Origin: Eubacterium sp.
GTDB taxonomy: Bacteria; Bacillota; Clostridia; Eubacteriales; Eubacteriaceae
DNA length: 33,808 bases
Assembly: GCA_030524435.1 (NCBI GenBank)
Contig: JAUNGS010000022.1
Location: 1 to 33,808 of the forward strand
Reading direction: 5' to 3'
Positions 1 through 8,142 of the stretch are shown here, one piece after another. Made by a program: the position numbers and the translations under genes. Under the pieces are notes generated by a model. It saw only the letters and a list, made by a program, of their open reading frames with translations. It ran no database searches and was not told where the DNA came from. Position 1 is the first letter of the stretch, and each line of letters opens with the position of its first letter.

Positions 1-1110
1 GGCTCGCTGGTTTGTTTTGAGTCGGTTTTCGACACCCTAAAGGCTTTGCCGGATGCGGAAATCAGCAACTACGCTGGCATCCCGGGGATTCCTGAGTTTT
101 TGGACAAGGTGGTGGACGCCTGCTTTAAGAGCAAACGGCCCCAGGGTCATATCCGGGCGGTGGCAACCCCCGGGGGCACCGGCGCCGTGAGAAACGCCGT
201 CTGCAACTACACCGAATTTCACGATGAAATTTTGATTCCCGACTGGTACTGGGCGCCCTACAGCACCATTGCCGATGAAAACCGCCGAAGCACCGTAACC
301 TTTGAGCTCTTCGACGATGCGGGAAACTTCAATATGGCCTCCTACAAGGCCAAATTTATGGAGCTGCTTAAAAAGCAGAACCGTGTGCTGAGTATTTTAA
401 ATACGCCGGCCCACAATCCCACAGGCTACAGCATCTCTCTGGACGAGTGGAAGGAATTGGTAGCCTTCTACACCGAGACGGCCAAGGCCAATCCCGATGC
501 CAGAATCATCATTCTCTGTGACATTGCCTACATCGACTTCGCGGGCAAGGGGGACAGCGCCCGTGAATTCATGCCTTTGCTCTCGGGAATGCCGGAAAAT
601 GTACTGCCTCTCTACGCCTACTCGGCCTCCAAGGGCTACACCATGTATGGTTTAAGAAACGGCGCCATCCTCTGTGTTGCGCCCACGGAAGCCATCGCCG
701 ATGAGTTTTTTGCGGCCTGCTCCTACTCCAACCGCGGGACCTGGTCCAACGGCACCAGAGGCGCCATGAAAACCCTGGCGGAAATTCAGACCAGACCGGA
801 GCTTTTGGAAAAATTCAACGCAGAGCAGAAGGCCTACAGAGAAATTCTTCAGCGCCGGGCGGCGGCCTTTTTAGAGGAAGCCCACAAGGCGGGACTGGAG
901 CTTTGCAGCTATAAGGACGGCTTCTTCATCAGTATTCCCTGTGAGGATGCCAAGGCCGTCAGCGACATGCTGATGGAAAAAAATGTGTTCGTTGTGGCCC
1001 TGGCCAAAGGGCTGCGTTTTGCGCCCTGCGCGGTTTCCGAGGAAAAATGCCGGAGAGCTCCGGCCCTCATTGCCGAAGCCATCGCGCAGTGGAAAGAAAA
1101 GCATAAATAA
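1..1110 (+). CDS. Aminotransferase class I/II (fold-type I PLP enzyme), 5'-truncated by window edge
   Basis: The reading frame is open from base 1 (GSLVCFESVF...), so the gene starts upstream of the window and only its last 369 codons or so are present. It is a fold-type I PLP-dependent aminotransferase, probably acting on aspartate or an aromatic amino acid. The HNPTGYSIS segment matches the NPTG substrate/PLP-binding motif. Further along, YSASKGYTMYGLRNG contains the Schiff-base lysine (codon at 631-633) in the usual SxSKxxxxxGxRxG context. DIAYIDFAGKGD is the segment that normally carries the Asp and Tyr contacting the cofactor. The C-terminal domain ends normally at TAA. A LacI-type regulator gene follows 24 bp downstream with no terminator between, so the two may be cotranscribed. 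Substrate specificity cannot be read from the sequence. Confidence 0.88.
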   Translation, partial: GSLVCFESVFDTLKALPDAEISNYAGIPGIPEFLDKVVDACFKSKRPQGHIRAVATPGGTGAVRNAVCNYTEFHDEILIPDWYWAPYSTIADENRRSTVTFELFDDAGNFNMASYKAKFMELLKKQNRVLSILNTPAHNPTGYSISLDEWKELVAFYTETAKANPDARIIILCDIAYIDFAGKGDSAREFMPLLSGMPENVLPLYAYSASKGYTMYGLRNGAILCVAPTEAIADEFFAACSYSNRGTWSNGTRGAMKTLAEIQTRPELLEKFNAEQKAYREILQRRAAAFLEEAHKAGLELCSYKDGFFISIPCEDAKAVSDMLMEKNVFVVALAKGLRFAPCAVSEEKCRRAPALIAEAIAQWKEKHK

Positions 1111-1134
1111 AATTTTTTAAATGGAGGTGTTATT

Positions 1135-2145
1135 GTGAAAGTAAAGATCGTCGATGTTGCTAAGGAGGCGAATGTATCGGTCGCAACGGTTTCCAGAGTG
1201 GTTAATAATATTCCGTTGGTCAACGAAGAGACCAAGGAACGGGTGCTTGAAGCAATCAAAAAGACTGGCTATAAGCCCAACGCCATTGCCAGAAGTCTGA
1301 AAATTCAAAAAACAAACACCCTCGGAATCATGATTCCGGACATTGAAAACCCCTTTTATACGGAGCTGGTTCGCGGCGCAGAGGATGTCTGTGGAATCTA
1401 CAATTACAATATTATTTTGAGCAATACAGATTTTGACCACGAAAAGGAACAAAAATCTCTGGACGTTTTGGTGGAAAAGCAGTGTGACGGGATCATCTAC
1501 GTGGGCAAGCATTTAACCGACGACCTCAAGGAAAGTCTGATCAATGCCCCCAGCGAGATCGTGCTGGGCTGTGTGCCCGACGAGTCGGGACGGCTGAGCA
1601 GCGTCCTCATCGACAACGAGCAGGCCTCCTACGACTTAACGGTGGAATGCCTGAAGATGGGCCACCGGAAATTTGCTGTGTTCTACGATGAGTACAAGGA
1701 AGGCTACATCAACCAGAAGCGCCTTGCGGGGATCAAGCGCGCCCTGGCGGAATGGAATGTCGACCTCGATGAAAACCTGATGTTCTTCGGGGCCCAGAGC
1801 GTTTTGGGCGGCTACCACATGATGGAGGAAGCCCTGGCCTGCGGTCTGGAGTTCACCAATGTATTTTGCTTCAACGATCAGGTGGCCCTGGGCGCCATCC
1901 GTGCGGCGGAGGATCAGGGGAAGGTTGTGCCCGACGACGTCAGCGTCAGCGGCTTCAACAATTTCTGGATCGCCGAGTGGGTGCGTCCCCAGATTACGAC
2001 GGTGGGTCAGCCCATCTACGATATCGGCGCCATCGCTACCCGCATGCTGATCAAGATGGTTGAAAAGGAAGAGCGCGAGACGAAAACCGTCTACGTGCCC
2101 TATGAAAAAATTGTGCGTCAGTCCGTTAAGGATCTGACCAAATAG
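1135..2145 (+). CDS. LacI/GalR-family transcriptional regulator
   Basis: This is a 336-residue one-component regulator of normal family length. The N-terminal HTH is typical (VDVAKEANVSVATVSRVVNN, residues about 5-24), followed by the hinge helix region NAIARSLKIQKTNTLGIMIP. A periplasmic-binding-protein-like sensor domain with the expected IPDIENPFYTELVRG and CFNDQVALGAIRA segments fills the rest. The start is GTG, preceded by GGAGG at a good distance (ATGGAGGTGTTATTGTG). The effector, probably a sugar or nucleoside, and the target operon are unknown. It lies directly behind an aminotransferase gene and is closed by an intrinsic terminator at 2171-2202, so no catabolic operon is visible next to it. 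The family assignment is certain, but the role as CcpA-like global or local regulator is not resolved. Confidence 0.93.
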   Translation: MKVKIVDVAKEANVSVATVSRVVNNIPLVNEETKERVLEAIKKTGYKPNAIARSLKIQKTNTLGIMIPDIENPFYTELVRGAEDVCGIYNYNIILSNTDFDHEKEQKSLDVLVEKQCDGIIYVGKHLTDDLKESLINAPSEIVLGCVPDESGRLSSVLIDNEQASYDLTVECLKMGHRKFAVFYDEYKEGYINQKRLAGIKRALAEWNVDLDENLMFFGAQSVLGGYHMMEEALACGLEFTNVFCFNDQVALGAIRAAEDQGKVVPDDVSVSGFNNFWIAEWVRPQITTVGQPIYDIGAIATRMLIKMVEKEERETKTVYVPYEKIVRQSVKDLTK

Positions 2146-2170
2146 CGACAAGAATCAAAGTCTATCAGGG

Positions 2171-2202
2171 GGCTGCTGCTTTTTTAAGCGGCAGCTCTTT
2201 TT
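2171..2202 (+). terminator. Intrinsic terminator after the LacI-type gene
   Basis: GCTGCTGCTT (2172-2181) pairs with AAGCGGCAGC (2186-2195), with one wobble position, and is followed by TCTTTTT. It sits only 12 bp before the lplA start, so it may also leak or act as an attenuator for that gene. Confidence 0.75.
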
Positions 2203-2213
2203 AAAGGAGAGCC

Positions 2214-3203
2214 ATGTTTTTTTTAGATAATACCCTAAGCACCGATCCGACCTTTAACCTGGCCCTGGAGGAATATGTTTTTGAGACCCTGCCCAAGGGA
2301 GAGCGCTGCTTTATGCTGTGGCAGAATGACAACGCCGTGATCATCGGCAAGCACCAGAACACCGTGGAGGAAATCGACCAGGCCTTTGTGGAGGCCAGGG
2401 GAATTAAGGTCGTCAGACGCCTCACCGGCGGCGGTGCAGTGTACCACGATCTGGGTAATCTCAACTTCACCTTTATCACCGACGGGGAGCCGGGGGAAAG
2501 CCTTGACTTCAAGACCTTTACCCAGCCGGTCATCGATGCCTTGAAAAAGCTGGGGGTCGCGGCGGATTTCAACAGCCGCAATGATCTGGCCATCGATGGC
2601 AAGAAATTTTCCGGCAATTCCCAGTACGCAAGGCGGGGGAGAATCCTCCACCACGGCACCCTGCTTTTCAACGCCAGGCTGGACGTGGTGCAGCAGGCCC
2701 TTCGGGTAAAGCCCGAGAAAATTGAATCCAAGGGGGTAAAATCCGTCCGGAGCCGGGTGACCAACATCGTCGATTATCTCGAAAAGCCCTATACCCTGGA
2801 GGAATTTCGAAAAGCTCTGGTGGAGGCCATGTTTGCCCGGGGGAGTCTGACACCCTGGACGCCCTCAGAGGCAGATCTTATGGCGGTTAAAAAGCTCCAG
2901 CGGGATAAATACGCCACCTGGGCCTGGAACTACGGCGAATCCCCGGCCTACGACCTCAGAAAGGACAGAAAGTACCCCTGCGGCTTGGTCAGCGTGCTGA
3001 TGACGGTGGATCAGGGGAAAATTAAAACCCTCCGGTTTTTCGGAGATTTCTTCGGCAGCGGCGATACCTCTGAGCTGGAAGCCCATTTCACCGGCTGCCC
3101 CATGACCCGGGAGATGCTGGCTGAGCGGCTTGGGACCATCCGTCTGGGGGATTATATCGACGGCATGCAGAACGAGGAATTTTTAGATCTGATGCTTTAC
3201 TAG
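2214..3203 (+). CDS. lplA: Lipoate-protein ligase A
   Basis: This 329-residue enzyme activates free lipoate with ATP and transfers it to the lysine of lipoyl domains (H-protein, E2 subunits). It has the family's hallmark RRLTGGGAVYHDLGNLN (around residues 65-81), the lipoyl-AMP binding region KKFSGNSQY, and HHGTLLFNARLD further on. The length and the C-terminal part (KYATWAWNYGESP...) fit a full-length LplA with the accessory C-terminal domain. The ATG start is preceded by AAAGGAGAGCC. The TraB-type gene follows at once, its ribosome binding site starting at the lplA stop codon, so the two are cotranscribed. No lipoyl-dependent complex is encoded in this window. Confidence 0.94.
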   Translation: MFFLDNTLSTDPTFNLALEEYVFETLPKGERCFMLWQNDNAVIIGKHQNTVEEIDQAFVEARGIKVVRRLTGGGAVYHDLGNLNFTFITDGEPGESLDFKTFTQPVIDALKKLGVAADFNSRNDLAIDGKKFSGNSQYARRGRILHHGTLLFNARLDVVQQALRVKPEKIESKGVKSVRSRVTNIVDYLEKPYTLEEFRKALVEAMFARGSLTPWTPSEADLMAVKKLQRDKYATWAWNYGESPAYDLRKDRKYPCGLVSVLMTVDQGKIKTLRFFGDFFGSGDTSELEAHFTGCPMTREMLAERLGTIRLGDYIDGMQNEEFLDLMLY

Positions 3204-3215
3204 GAGGTGAGGGCT

Positions 3216-4385
3216 TTGGAATCAGAAAATATTACACGAATCACCCTGGGAGAGAAGGAAATCATCCTGGTGGGGACGGCCCACGTCTCCCCGGCCAGCG
3301 TGGCGGAGGTCAAGGCGCTCATCGAGGGGGAAAAACCCGATACGGTCTGCATTGAGCTGGACAAAGGGCGCTACGAGTCCATCAATAAGAAGGACCAGTG
3401 GAAGGACATGGATATCGTCAAGGTCATCAAGGAGGGCAAGGCGGGCTTTTTATTTGCCAATATCATCCTGTCCAACTACCAGCGCAAGCTGGCGGAGCAG
3501 TTTGGCATCCGCTCCGGCCAGGAGATGCTCCAGGGCATCGCCTCGGCCAAGGAATGCGGCGCCGAGATCGTGCTGGCGGACCGGGATATCCAGGTCACCT
3601 TCAACCGCATCTGGCGGGGCTGCAGCTTCTTTGAGAAGATGAAGCTTCTGATGACCATCATCTTCAGCATCGTCGACGACGAGGAGATCAGCGAGGAGGA
3701 GCTGGAGTCCTTAAAAAGCGAGGACATGCTCTCGGCGGCCCTGGCGGAGATGGGCAATGCCTACAAGGGCATCAAAACCCATTTGGTGGACGAGCGGGAC
3801 CAGTACCTGGCCAACAAGATCAAAAACGCCCCGGGGAAAAAGGTGGTGGCGGTGCTGGGGGCGGCCCACGTCCCTGGCATTAAAAAGGAGCTCTTCAAGG
3901 AACAGGACATGGCGGCCCTGGAGGCGGTGCCGCCGAAATCCAAGGCGGGCAAGATTATCGGCTGGTCCATCCCGGTGCTTCTGGTGCTGCTGGTGGCTCT
4001 AACCTTCACCGTGAACCCCGGCTCCGGCTGGGAGCAGACCCGGTTCTGGCTGCTCTTAACCATGTGCGGCTCCGGGCTGGGGGCCCTGCTGGCCTTTGGC
4101 CATCCTCTGTCCATTTTAACGGCCGTGGTGGTGGCGCCGATTTCTGCCCTGAGCCCAGTGTTGGCGGCGGGGTGGTTCTCCGGCCTCTGCGAGGCCCACT
4201 TTAAAAAGCCCAAGGTGGAGGACTTCGAGGCTCTGCCCAAGGATCTTTTGTCCCTCAAAGGCCTGTGGCACAACAAGGTCACCAAGCTTCTGCTGATGGT
4301 TATTTTGACCAACGTGGGCTGTGCCGCCGGCAATATTGTGGGCAGCTTAAACATCATCGGGGTATTTTTTAAGACCTTTCTCTAA
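3216..4385 (+). CDS. TraB/PrgY family membrane protein (GumN/TraB-type domain)
   Basis: This is a TraB/PrgY family protein of 389 residues from the preferred start. The N-terminal domain contains the conserved LVGTAHVSPASV with the GTAHxS motif, CIELDKGRY, and a second AAHVPG histidine motif (VLGAAHVPGIKKEL). These are the residues proposed to form a metal-dependent hydrolase-like site in the family. The C-terminal third has about four membrane segments (SIPVLLVLLVALTF, FWLLLTMCGSGLGALLAFG, then two more near the end). A GTG at 3207 would lie inside the Shine-Dalgarno sequence AGGAGGTGA (3202-3210), so the TTG at 3216, 8 nt after GGAGG, is the likelier start. PrgY shuts down sex-pheromone activity in enterococci. 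Here no conjugation genes are visible and the substrate is unknown. Confidence 0.87.
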   Translation: MESENITRITLGEKEIILVGTAHVSPASVAEVKALIEGEKPDTVCIELDKGRYESINKKDQWKDMDIVKVIKEGKAGFLFANIILSNYQRKLAEQFGIRSGQEMLQGIASAKECGAEIVLADRDIQVTFNRIWRGCSFFEKMKLLMTIIFSIVDDEEISEEELESLKSEDMLSAALAEMGNAYKGIKTHLVDERDQYLANKIKNAPGKKVVAVLGAAHVPGIKKELFKEQDMAALEAVPPKSKAGKIIGWSIPVLLVLLVALTFTVNPGSGWEQTRFWLLLTMCGSGLGALLAFGHPLSILTAVVVAPISALSPVLAAGWFSGLCEAHFKKPKVEDFEALPKDLLSLKGLWHNKVTKLLLMVILTNVGCAAGNIVGSLNIIGVFFKTFL

Positions 4386-4454
4386 AGACGCCCGGGGGCA
4401 CAGGCGCAAAAGACCCTTGGCCCGGCGGCGTGTAATGTCCATCAATCTATATAT

Positions 4455-4487
4455 AACGGCGAAGGATCCCTTGCCGTTATTTTTTTG
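4455..4487 (+). terminator. Intrinsic terminator after the TraB-type gene
   Basis: AACGGC-g-AAGG pairs with CCTTGCCGTT across an ATC loop (one bulged G), followed by ATTTTTTT. It ends the lplA-TraB unit ahead of the transporter promoter. Confidence 0.85.
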
Positions 4488-4530
4488 GCAAAAAATTCCT
4501 TTTAAAATCGCCGTATTTTTTCAAAATATC

Positions 4531-4559
4531 TTGATTATGTATACAATATGCGATATAAT
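4531..4559 (+). promoter_or_regulatory. Sigma-A-type promoter of the amino acid ABC transporter
   Basis: TTGATT (4531-4536), a 17-nt spacer, then TATAAT (4554-4559) in AT-rich sequence, 34 bp upstream of the binding protein start. The spacing is ideal and the -10 is consensus. Confidence 0.82.
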
Positions 4560-4593
4560 TTTAAAAAATTAAATCTAACGCAAGGAGAAGAAA

Positions 4594-5421
4594 ATGAAAA
4601 AGAAGTTTTTAGTATTGATGATTGCAATGCTGACTCTGGCCATGACGGTGCTGGCCGGCTGCGGCAATTCTGGCGGCGGTGAAGAGGATCCCCTGGCCGA
4701 CGGCGTCTTAAGCGTCGCTGTGGACGACACCTACCTGCCTATGGAATTCAGGGATGACCAGAACAACCTGGTGGGCTTCGACATCGATTTGGCCAACGCT
4801 TTGGCCGAGGACCTTGGGGTCAAGGTTGAATTTACAACGGTAGCCTGGGATGGCATCTTCAACGGCCTCAACGCCAAGCAGTACGACGCCATCATCTCCA
4901 GCACCAGCATCACCCCGGAACGCCAGGAGGGCTTTAACCAGACCAACCCCTACGTCAGCAACGGGATCATCATCGTGTCCAGAAAGGATGCGGAGCCGGT
5001 GACCACCTTTGAGGGCCTGGAAGGCAAGCGTGTCGGCGTTCAGCTGGCCACCACCGCCGACGAGGCGACCCAGAAGCTGGCGGAACAGAAGGGTGTCACC
5101 ATGGATCTCAAGCAGTTCGACGGCATGCTCGACGCCTTCTCTGCCCTTGAAGGCAGCCAGATCGACAACGTCGTCACCGATATCGGCGTAGCCATGTACT
5201 ACGTGGCCCAGAAGCCCGACGTCTTCGCCGTCACCTCCCCGGTTTTAACCAACGAGCCCATCGCCATCACCGTGCGCAAGGGTGAGGATGCCTTCACTGA
5301 AAAATTAAATGAATCATTGAAAAAACTCCAGGAAAATGGTACAATGACAGAGATTTCAATGAAATGGTTCGGTAAGGATATGACCTCAGATATCGACACC
5401 GAGCTGCACGTCGTTGAATAA
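4594..5421 (+). CDS. Polar amino acid ABC transporter, substrate-binding lipoprotein
   Basis: This is a 275-residue extracellular solute-binding protein of family 3. A signal peptide (MKKKFLVLMIAMLTLAM...) ends in the lipobox LAGC at residues about 20-23, so the mature protein is lipid-anchored to the outer face of the membrane. The body has the family signatures VGFDIDLANALAEDLGVKVEF, AWDGIFNGLNAKQYDAIIS, and SITPERQEGFNQTNPY. The start has a good AAGGAG site. It heads a three-gene importer (binding protein, permease, ATPase), and a hairpin at 5455-5492 separates it from the permease gene, which would raise its yield relative to the membrane parts. The ligand (for example cystine, glutamine or a basic amino acid) cannot be assigned from sequence alone. 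Confidence 0.93.
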   Translation: MKKKFLVLMIAMLTLAMTVLAGCGNSGGGEEDPLADGVLSVAVDDTYLPMEFRDDQNNLVGFDIDLANALAEDLGVKVEFTTVAWDGIFNGLNAKQYDAIISSTSITPERQEGFNQTNPYVSNGIIIVSRKDAEPVTTFEGLEGKRVGVQLATTADEATQKLAEQKGVTMDLKQFDGMLDAFSALEGSQIDNVVTDIGVAMYYVAQKPDVFAVTSPVLTNEPIAITVRKGEDAFTEKLNESLKKLQENGTMTEISMKWFGKDMTSDIDTELHVVE

Positions 5422-5454
5422 TCAAAAGACAAGTGGGTATAGACTATTTCATGA

Positions 5455-5492
5455 AGCAAGGATCTAAGGGGGTCCTTGCTCATGTTTGTTTT
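5455..5492 (+). terminator. Intercistronic hairpin, probable partial terminator/attenuator
   Basis: AGCAAGGATC (5455-5464) pairs with GGTCCTTGCT (5471-5480) across a TAAGGG loop. It is followed by a broken U-rich tract (CATGTTTGTTTTAT). The strong stem with a poor U-tract suggests partial termination or 3'-end stabilisation of the binding protein mRNA. Confidence 0.65.
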
Positions 5493-5580
5493 ATCTGAGC
5501 TGACCTTGGCCGGCGATAACGACAAAAAGCCATGCCCCGCGTGCTTCACCTGATTTATTTTAGATAAAGGAGAGATTGAT

Positions 5581-6246
5581 TTGTTAAACGAGACCCAAAT
5601 GTGGGCGATTTTTGACGGGACTGTCATGACTATCGAGATAGCTCTGATAGCCATTATCTTCGGGGCGATTTTTGGGATTATCGTCGCTCTGGGAAGAATT
5701 TCCAAGAACAAGATCCTCAACGCGATTTCCTGGTTTTATATCTGGTTTTTCCGCGGCACCCCGCTGCTTTTGCAGCTGTTCATGATCTATTTCGCCTTCC
5801 CGATTATCTATCTAGAGATGACGGGCTCAACCTTTGAGATCGACGCGCGAATCTGCGCCTTCATCACCTTCTCCCTGAACTCGACGGCTTATCTGGCGGA
5901 GATCATCCGTGCCGCCATCGAGTCCATCGACCATGGTCAGATGGAAGCGGCTCAGGCCCTGGGCATGAACTACAGCCAGGCCATGCGCAAGATCATCATC
6001 CCCCAGACCTTCAAGCGTCTGGTGGCGCCGGTGGGTAACGAGCTGATCATGCTGTTAAAGGATACCTCCCTGGTGTCCACCATTGCCCTTTTTGACCTGC
6101 TGCGTACCGTAAAGACCATGGCCAGCTCCACCGGGAGCTGGGTGTACTACATCTATGCGGCGGTAATTTATCTTTTCCTAACCACCATCCTTCAGATTGT
6201 CTTCGACAAGATGGAATCGAAGCTCGGTGTGTATGAAAAGCGATAG
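5581..6246 (+). CDS. Polar amino acid ABC transporter permease
   Basis: This 221-residue membrane permease is of the HisM/GlnP type. It opens with membrane segments around IEIALIAIIFGAIFGIIVAL and has FRGTPLLLQLFMIYF, the usual second conserved block. The EAA motif that docks on the ATPase reads GQMEAAQALGMNYSQAMRKI, residues about 119-138. The start is TTG at 5581, preceded by AAAGGAGAG. It lies about 160 bp after the binding protein gene, behind a hairpin, and its stop is followed by the ATPase gene start after about 12 bp. It probably works as a homodimer with two copies of the ATPase, since only one permease gene is present. Confidence 0.93.
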   Translation: MLNETQMWAIFDGTVMTIEIALIAIIFGAIFGIIVALGRISKNKILNAISWFYIWFFRGTPLLLQLFMIYFAFPIIYLEMTGSTFEIDARICAFITFSLNSTAYLAEIIRAAIESIDHGQMEAAQALGMNYSQAMRKIIIPQTFKRLVAPVGNELIMLLKDTSLVSTIALFDLLRTVKTMASSTGSWVYYIYAAVIYLFLTTILQIVFDKMESKLGVYEKR

Positions 6247-6258
6247 GCGGTGAGAACG

Positions 6259-7017
6259 ATGAGTATGGTAAAATTAGTAGATGTTAAAAAATCCTTCGGC
6301 AAGCTGGAGGTGCTCAAGGGGGTCAACTTTGAGGTTGAGCCCGGCGAGGTGGTCTGCATTCTGGGGCCCAGCGGCTCCGGAAAGAGCACAATGCTGCGCT
6401 GTCTAAACCGTCTGGAGCGCATCACCGACGGCGAGATCTACATCCTCGACGAGCTGATGGACAAGCGCAAAAACGGCAAGGATGCGGCCTCCATCGCACC
6501 GGACAAGCTGCAGAACCTCTGCTGCGATTTGGGCATGGTTTTCCAGAACTTCAACCTGTTTCCGCACTTAACGGTTTTGGAAAACATCACCATCGCGCCG
6601 AGAATCGTCCGCAAGGCGGACCCCGCCGAGGCAGACAAAAAAGCCATCGAGCTCCTGAAGATGGTCGGCCTCGAGGATAAAAAGGACGAATACCCCGTCC
6701 GGCTTTCCGGCGGTCAGCAGCAGCGTGTGGCCATCGCCAGAGCCCTGGCCATGGAGCCTCAGATCATGCTGTTTGACGAGCCCACCTCGGCCTTAGACCC
6801 CGAGCTGGTCGGCGAGGTTTTGGCAACCATGAAGAAGCTGGCCCAGGAGGGGATGACGATGCTGATCGTCACCCACGAAATCGGCTTTGCCCGGGAGGTG
6901 GCCGACCGGGTAATCTTTATGGACGGCGGCGTGATCTGCGAGCAGGGAACGCCCCAGGAGGTTATTTTAAACCCCAAGGAAGAGCGTACCAAGAGCTTCC
7001 TTAACAAAATCTTATAA
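6259..7017 (+). CDS. Polar amino acid ABC transporter ATP-binding protein
   Basis: This is a 252-residue ATPase of the GlnQ/HisP type that powers import with the preceding permease. The Walker A motif is GPSGSGKST, the Q-loop region is [19 protein letters not shown], the signature is [16 protein letters not shown], and Walker B is [13 protein letters not shown] followed by the D-loop and switch histidine ([15 protein letters not shown]). A GTG at 6250 is also in frame, but it falls inside the ribosome binding sequence GGCGGTGAG. ATG at 6259 (MSMVKLVDV) therefore fits spacing better, and ATG at 6265 is a further possibility. A strong terminator follows 4 bp after the stop. Confidence 0.95.
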   Translation: MSMVKLVDVKKSFGKLEVLKGVNFEVEPGEVVCILGPSGSGKSTMLRCLNRLERITDGEIYILDELMDKRKNGKDAASIAPDKLQNLCCDLGMVFQNFNLFPHLTVLENITIAPRIVRKADPAEADKKAIELLKMVGLEDKKDEYPVRLSGGQQQRVAIARALAMEPQIMLFDEPTSALDPELVGEVLATMKKLAQEGMTMLIVTHEIGFAREVADRVIFMDGGVICEQGTPQEVILNPKEERTKSFLNKIL

Positions 7018-7021
7018 ACGC

Positions 7022-7050
7022 AAAAAAAGAGCCCCTGGGGGCTCTTTTTT
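7022..7050. terminator. Bidirectional intrinsic terminator closing the ABC operon
   Basis: AAAAAAGAGCCCC-TG-GGGGCTCTTTTTT is a near-perfect palindrome flanked by A and T runs and lies immediately after the ATPase stop codon. Confidence 0.92.
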
Positions 7051-7099
7051 AGTGGAGAACGGCGGCCTTTGCCTTTATAATGAAATCAAATGGAATCAT

Positions 7100-7140
7100 G
7101 GGTGTCCGTCAATGGAAATCTGGCTAATGATGGATGCCCC
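7100..7140 (+). repeat. Internally deleted copy of the palindromic element
   Basis: This 41-bp sequence is made of the two ends of the element and lacks its centre. GGGTGTCCGTCA at the left faces TGATGGATGCCCC at the right. The ends still pair when G-U pairs are allowed. To its right a linker (ACACTGCACTTACAATT) leads to a full copy. Confidence 0.7.
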
Positions 7141-7157
7141 ACACTGCACTTACAATT

Positions 7158-7257
7158 GGGCGTCCGACCTTGGGCAATCTGTCGCTCCTTCGCCATTCGG
7201 ACAGCTGCGCTGTCCGCCTGGAGGCGGAATCGGACAGATTCCCATGGTTGGACACCC
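7158..7257 (+). repeat. Full palindromic element, left-flank copy
   Basis: This 100-bp unit begins GGGCGTCCGACC and ends GGTTGGACACCC. It carries the central hairpin GGACAGC-TGC-GCTGTCC and a second small hairpin CCGCCTGGAGGCGG. CAATCTGTC at the left matches GGACAGATT at the right, so the arms pair. The core has the same orientation as the four copies at 8739-9191, but the linkers on each side are inverted relative to that array. It ends 31 bp before the PHP gene start and is therefore part of its upstream region or leader. Confidence 0.85.
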
Positions 7258-7288
7258 AGTACTGCACCTGCTATGAGGAGGACGGAAA

Positions 7289-8140
7289 ATGATAAAATCA
7301 AATTACCACGTGCATTCCACATTTTGTGACGGTAAAAATACGGTGGCCGAGATGGCCCAGGCGGCCAAGGGGGCAGGGATCACCTCCCTGGGCTTCACCA
7401 GCCATGCGCCTTTGCCCTACGACAATGACTGGACCATGCGGCCGGAAAATGTCCAGAGCTACCTTGGGGAGGTGGCGCGTATTAAAGCAGCCTGTCAGGG
7501 CCAAATGGCGGTTTATACGGGGCTTGAAATTGACTATTTCATCGAGACCGGGGACATCAGCCCTCTGGTCAAGGAGATTCGGCCTCAGCTGGATTTCTGC
7601 ATTGGCTCCATCCATGTCATGGGGGTTCTGCCCGACGGCAGCCACGCCGACATCGACTATACCCCGGAAATCTTTGCCCAGGGCCTTTCTGAAATCTACG
7701 GCGGCTCGGCTCAAAAATTTGTTGAGACCTACTACGAAAATCTGGGGGAAATGGCCCTTAAGGTCAGGCCGGACATTGTGGGGCATATGGATTTAATCAA
7801 GAAGAACAATGCCGACAACTGTTTTTTTGACGAGGATGCCGGCTGGTACAAAAAGGCGGCGGGGGCCTGTCTGGAGGCCATTAGGGATTCTGGCTGTATT
7901 GTAGAGGTCAACACCGGCGGTATGGCGCGCTACGGCGAGCGCTGTCTCTATCCCTCGGACTGGCTGCTGACCCAGATCAAGGCCATGGGAATCCCCATTG
8001 TCCTCAACGGGGATTCCCACAGTGTTGATGCCATCGACTACGCCTACGGGCCGGTGCTTAAAAAGCTTTCGGCCCTGGGTTTTACCGAGCTCATGTATTT
8101 TGACGGCAGAGACTGGCTGCCCCAGCCCCTGGAGCTGTAG
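7289..8140 (+). CDS. PHP-domain phosphoesterase, HisJ-type histidinol-phosphatase family
   Basis: This is a 283-residue PHP-superfamily hydrolase of normal HisJ-family length. The metal-binding motifs appear in order: NYHVHSTFCDG near the N-terminus, FTSHAPLP (residues about 37-44), GLEIDYF, IGSIHVM, IVGHMDLIKK, EVNTGGMARYGERCLYPS, and the C-terminal NGDSHSVDAIDY. Members hydrolyse histidinol phosphate or other small phosphate esters using two or three metal ions. No other histidine genes are nearby, so the substrate is uncertain. The start is ATG preceded by GAGGAGG. The comEA-like gene begins 2 nt after its stop, so the two are a coupled pair, and palindromic repeats flank the pair on both sides. 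Confidence 0.9.
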   Translation: MIKSNYHVHSTFCDGKNTVAEMAQAAKGAGITSLGFTSHAPLPYDNDWTMRPENVQSYLGEVARIKAACQGQMAVYTGLEIDYFIETGDISPLVKEIRPQLDFCIGSIHVMGVLPDGSHADIDYTPEIFAQGLSEIYGGSAQKFVETYYENLGEMALKVRPDIVGHMDLIKKNNADNCFFDEDAGWYKKAAGACLEAIRDSGCIVEVNTGGMARYGERCLYPSDWLLTQIKAMGIPIVLNGDSHSVDAIDYAYGPVLKKLSALGFTELMYFDGRDWLPQPLEL

Positions 8141-8142
8141 TC

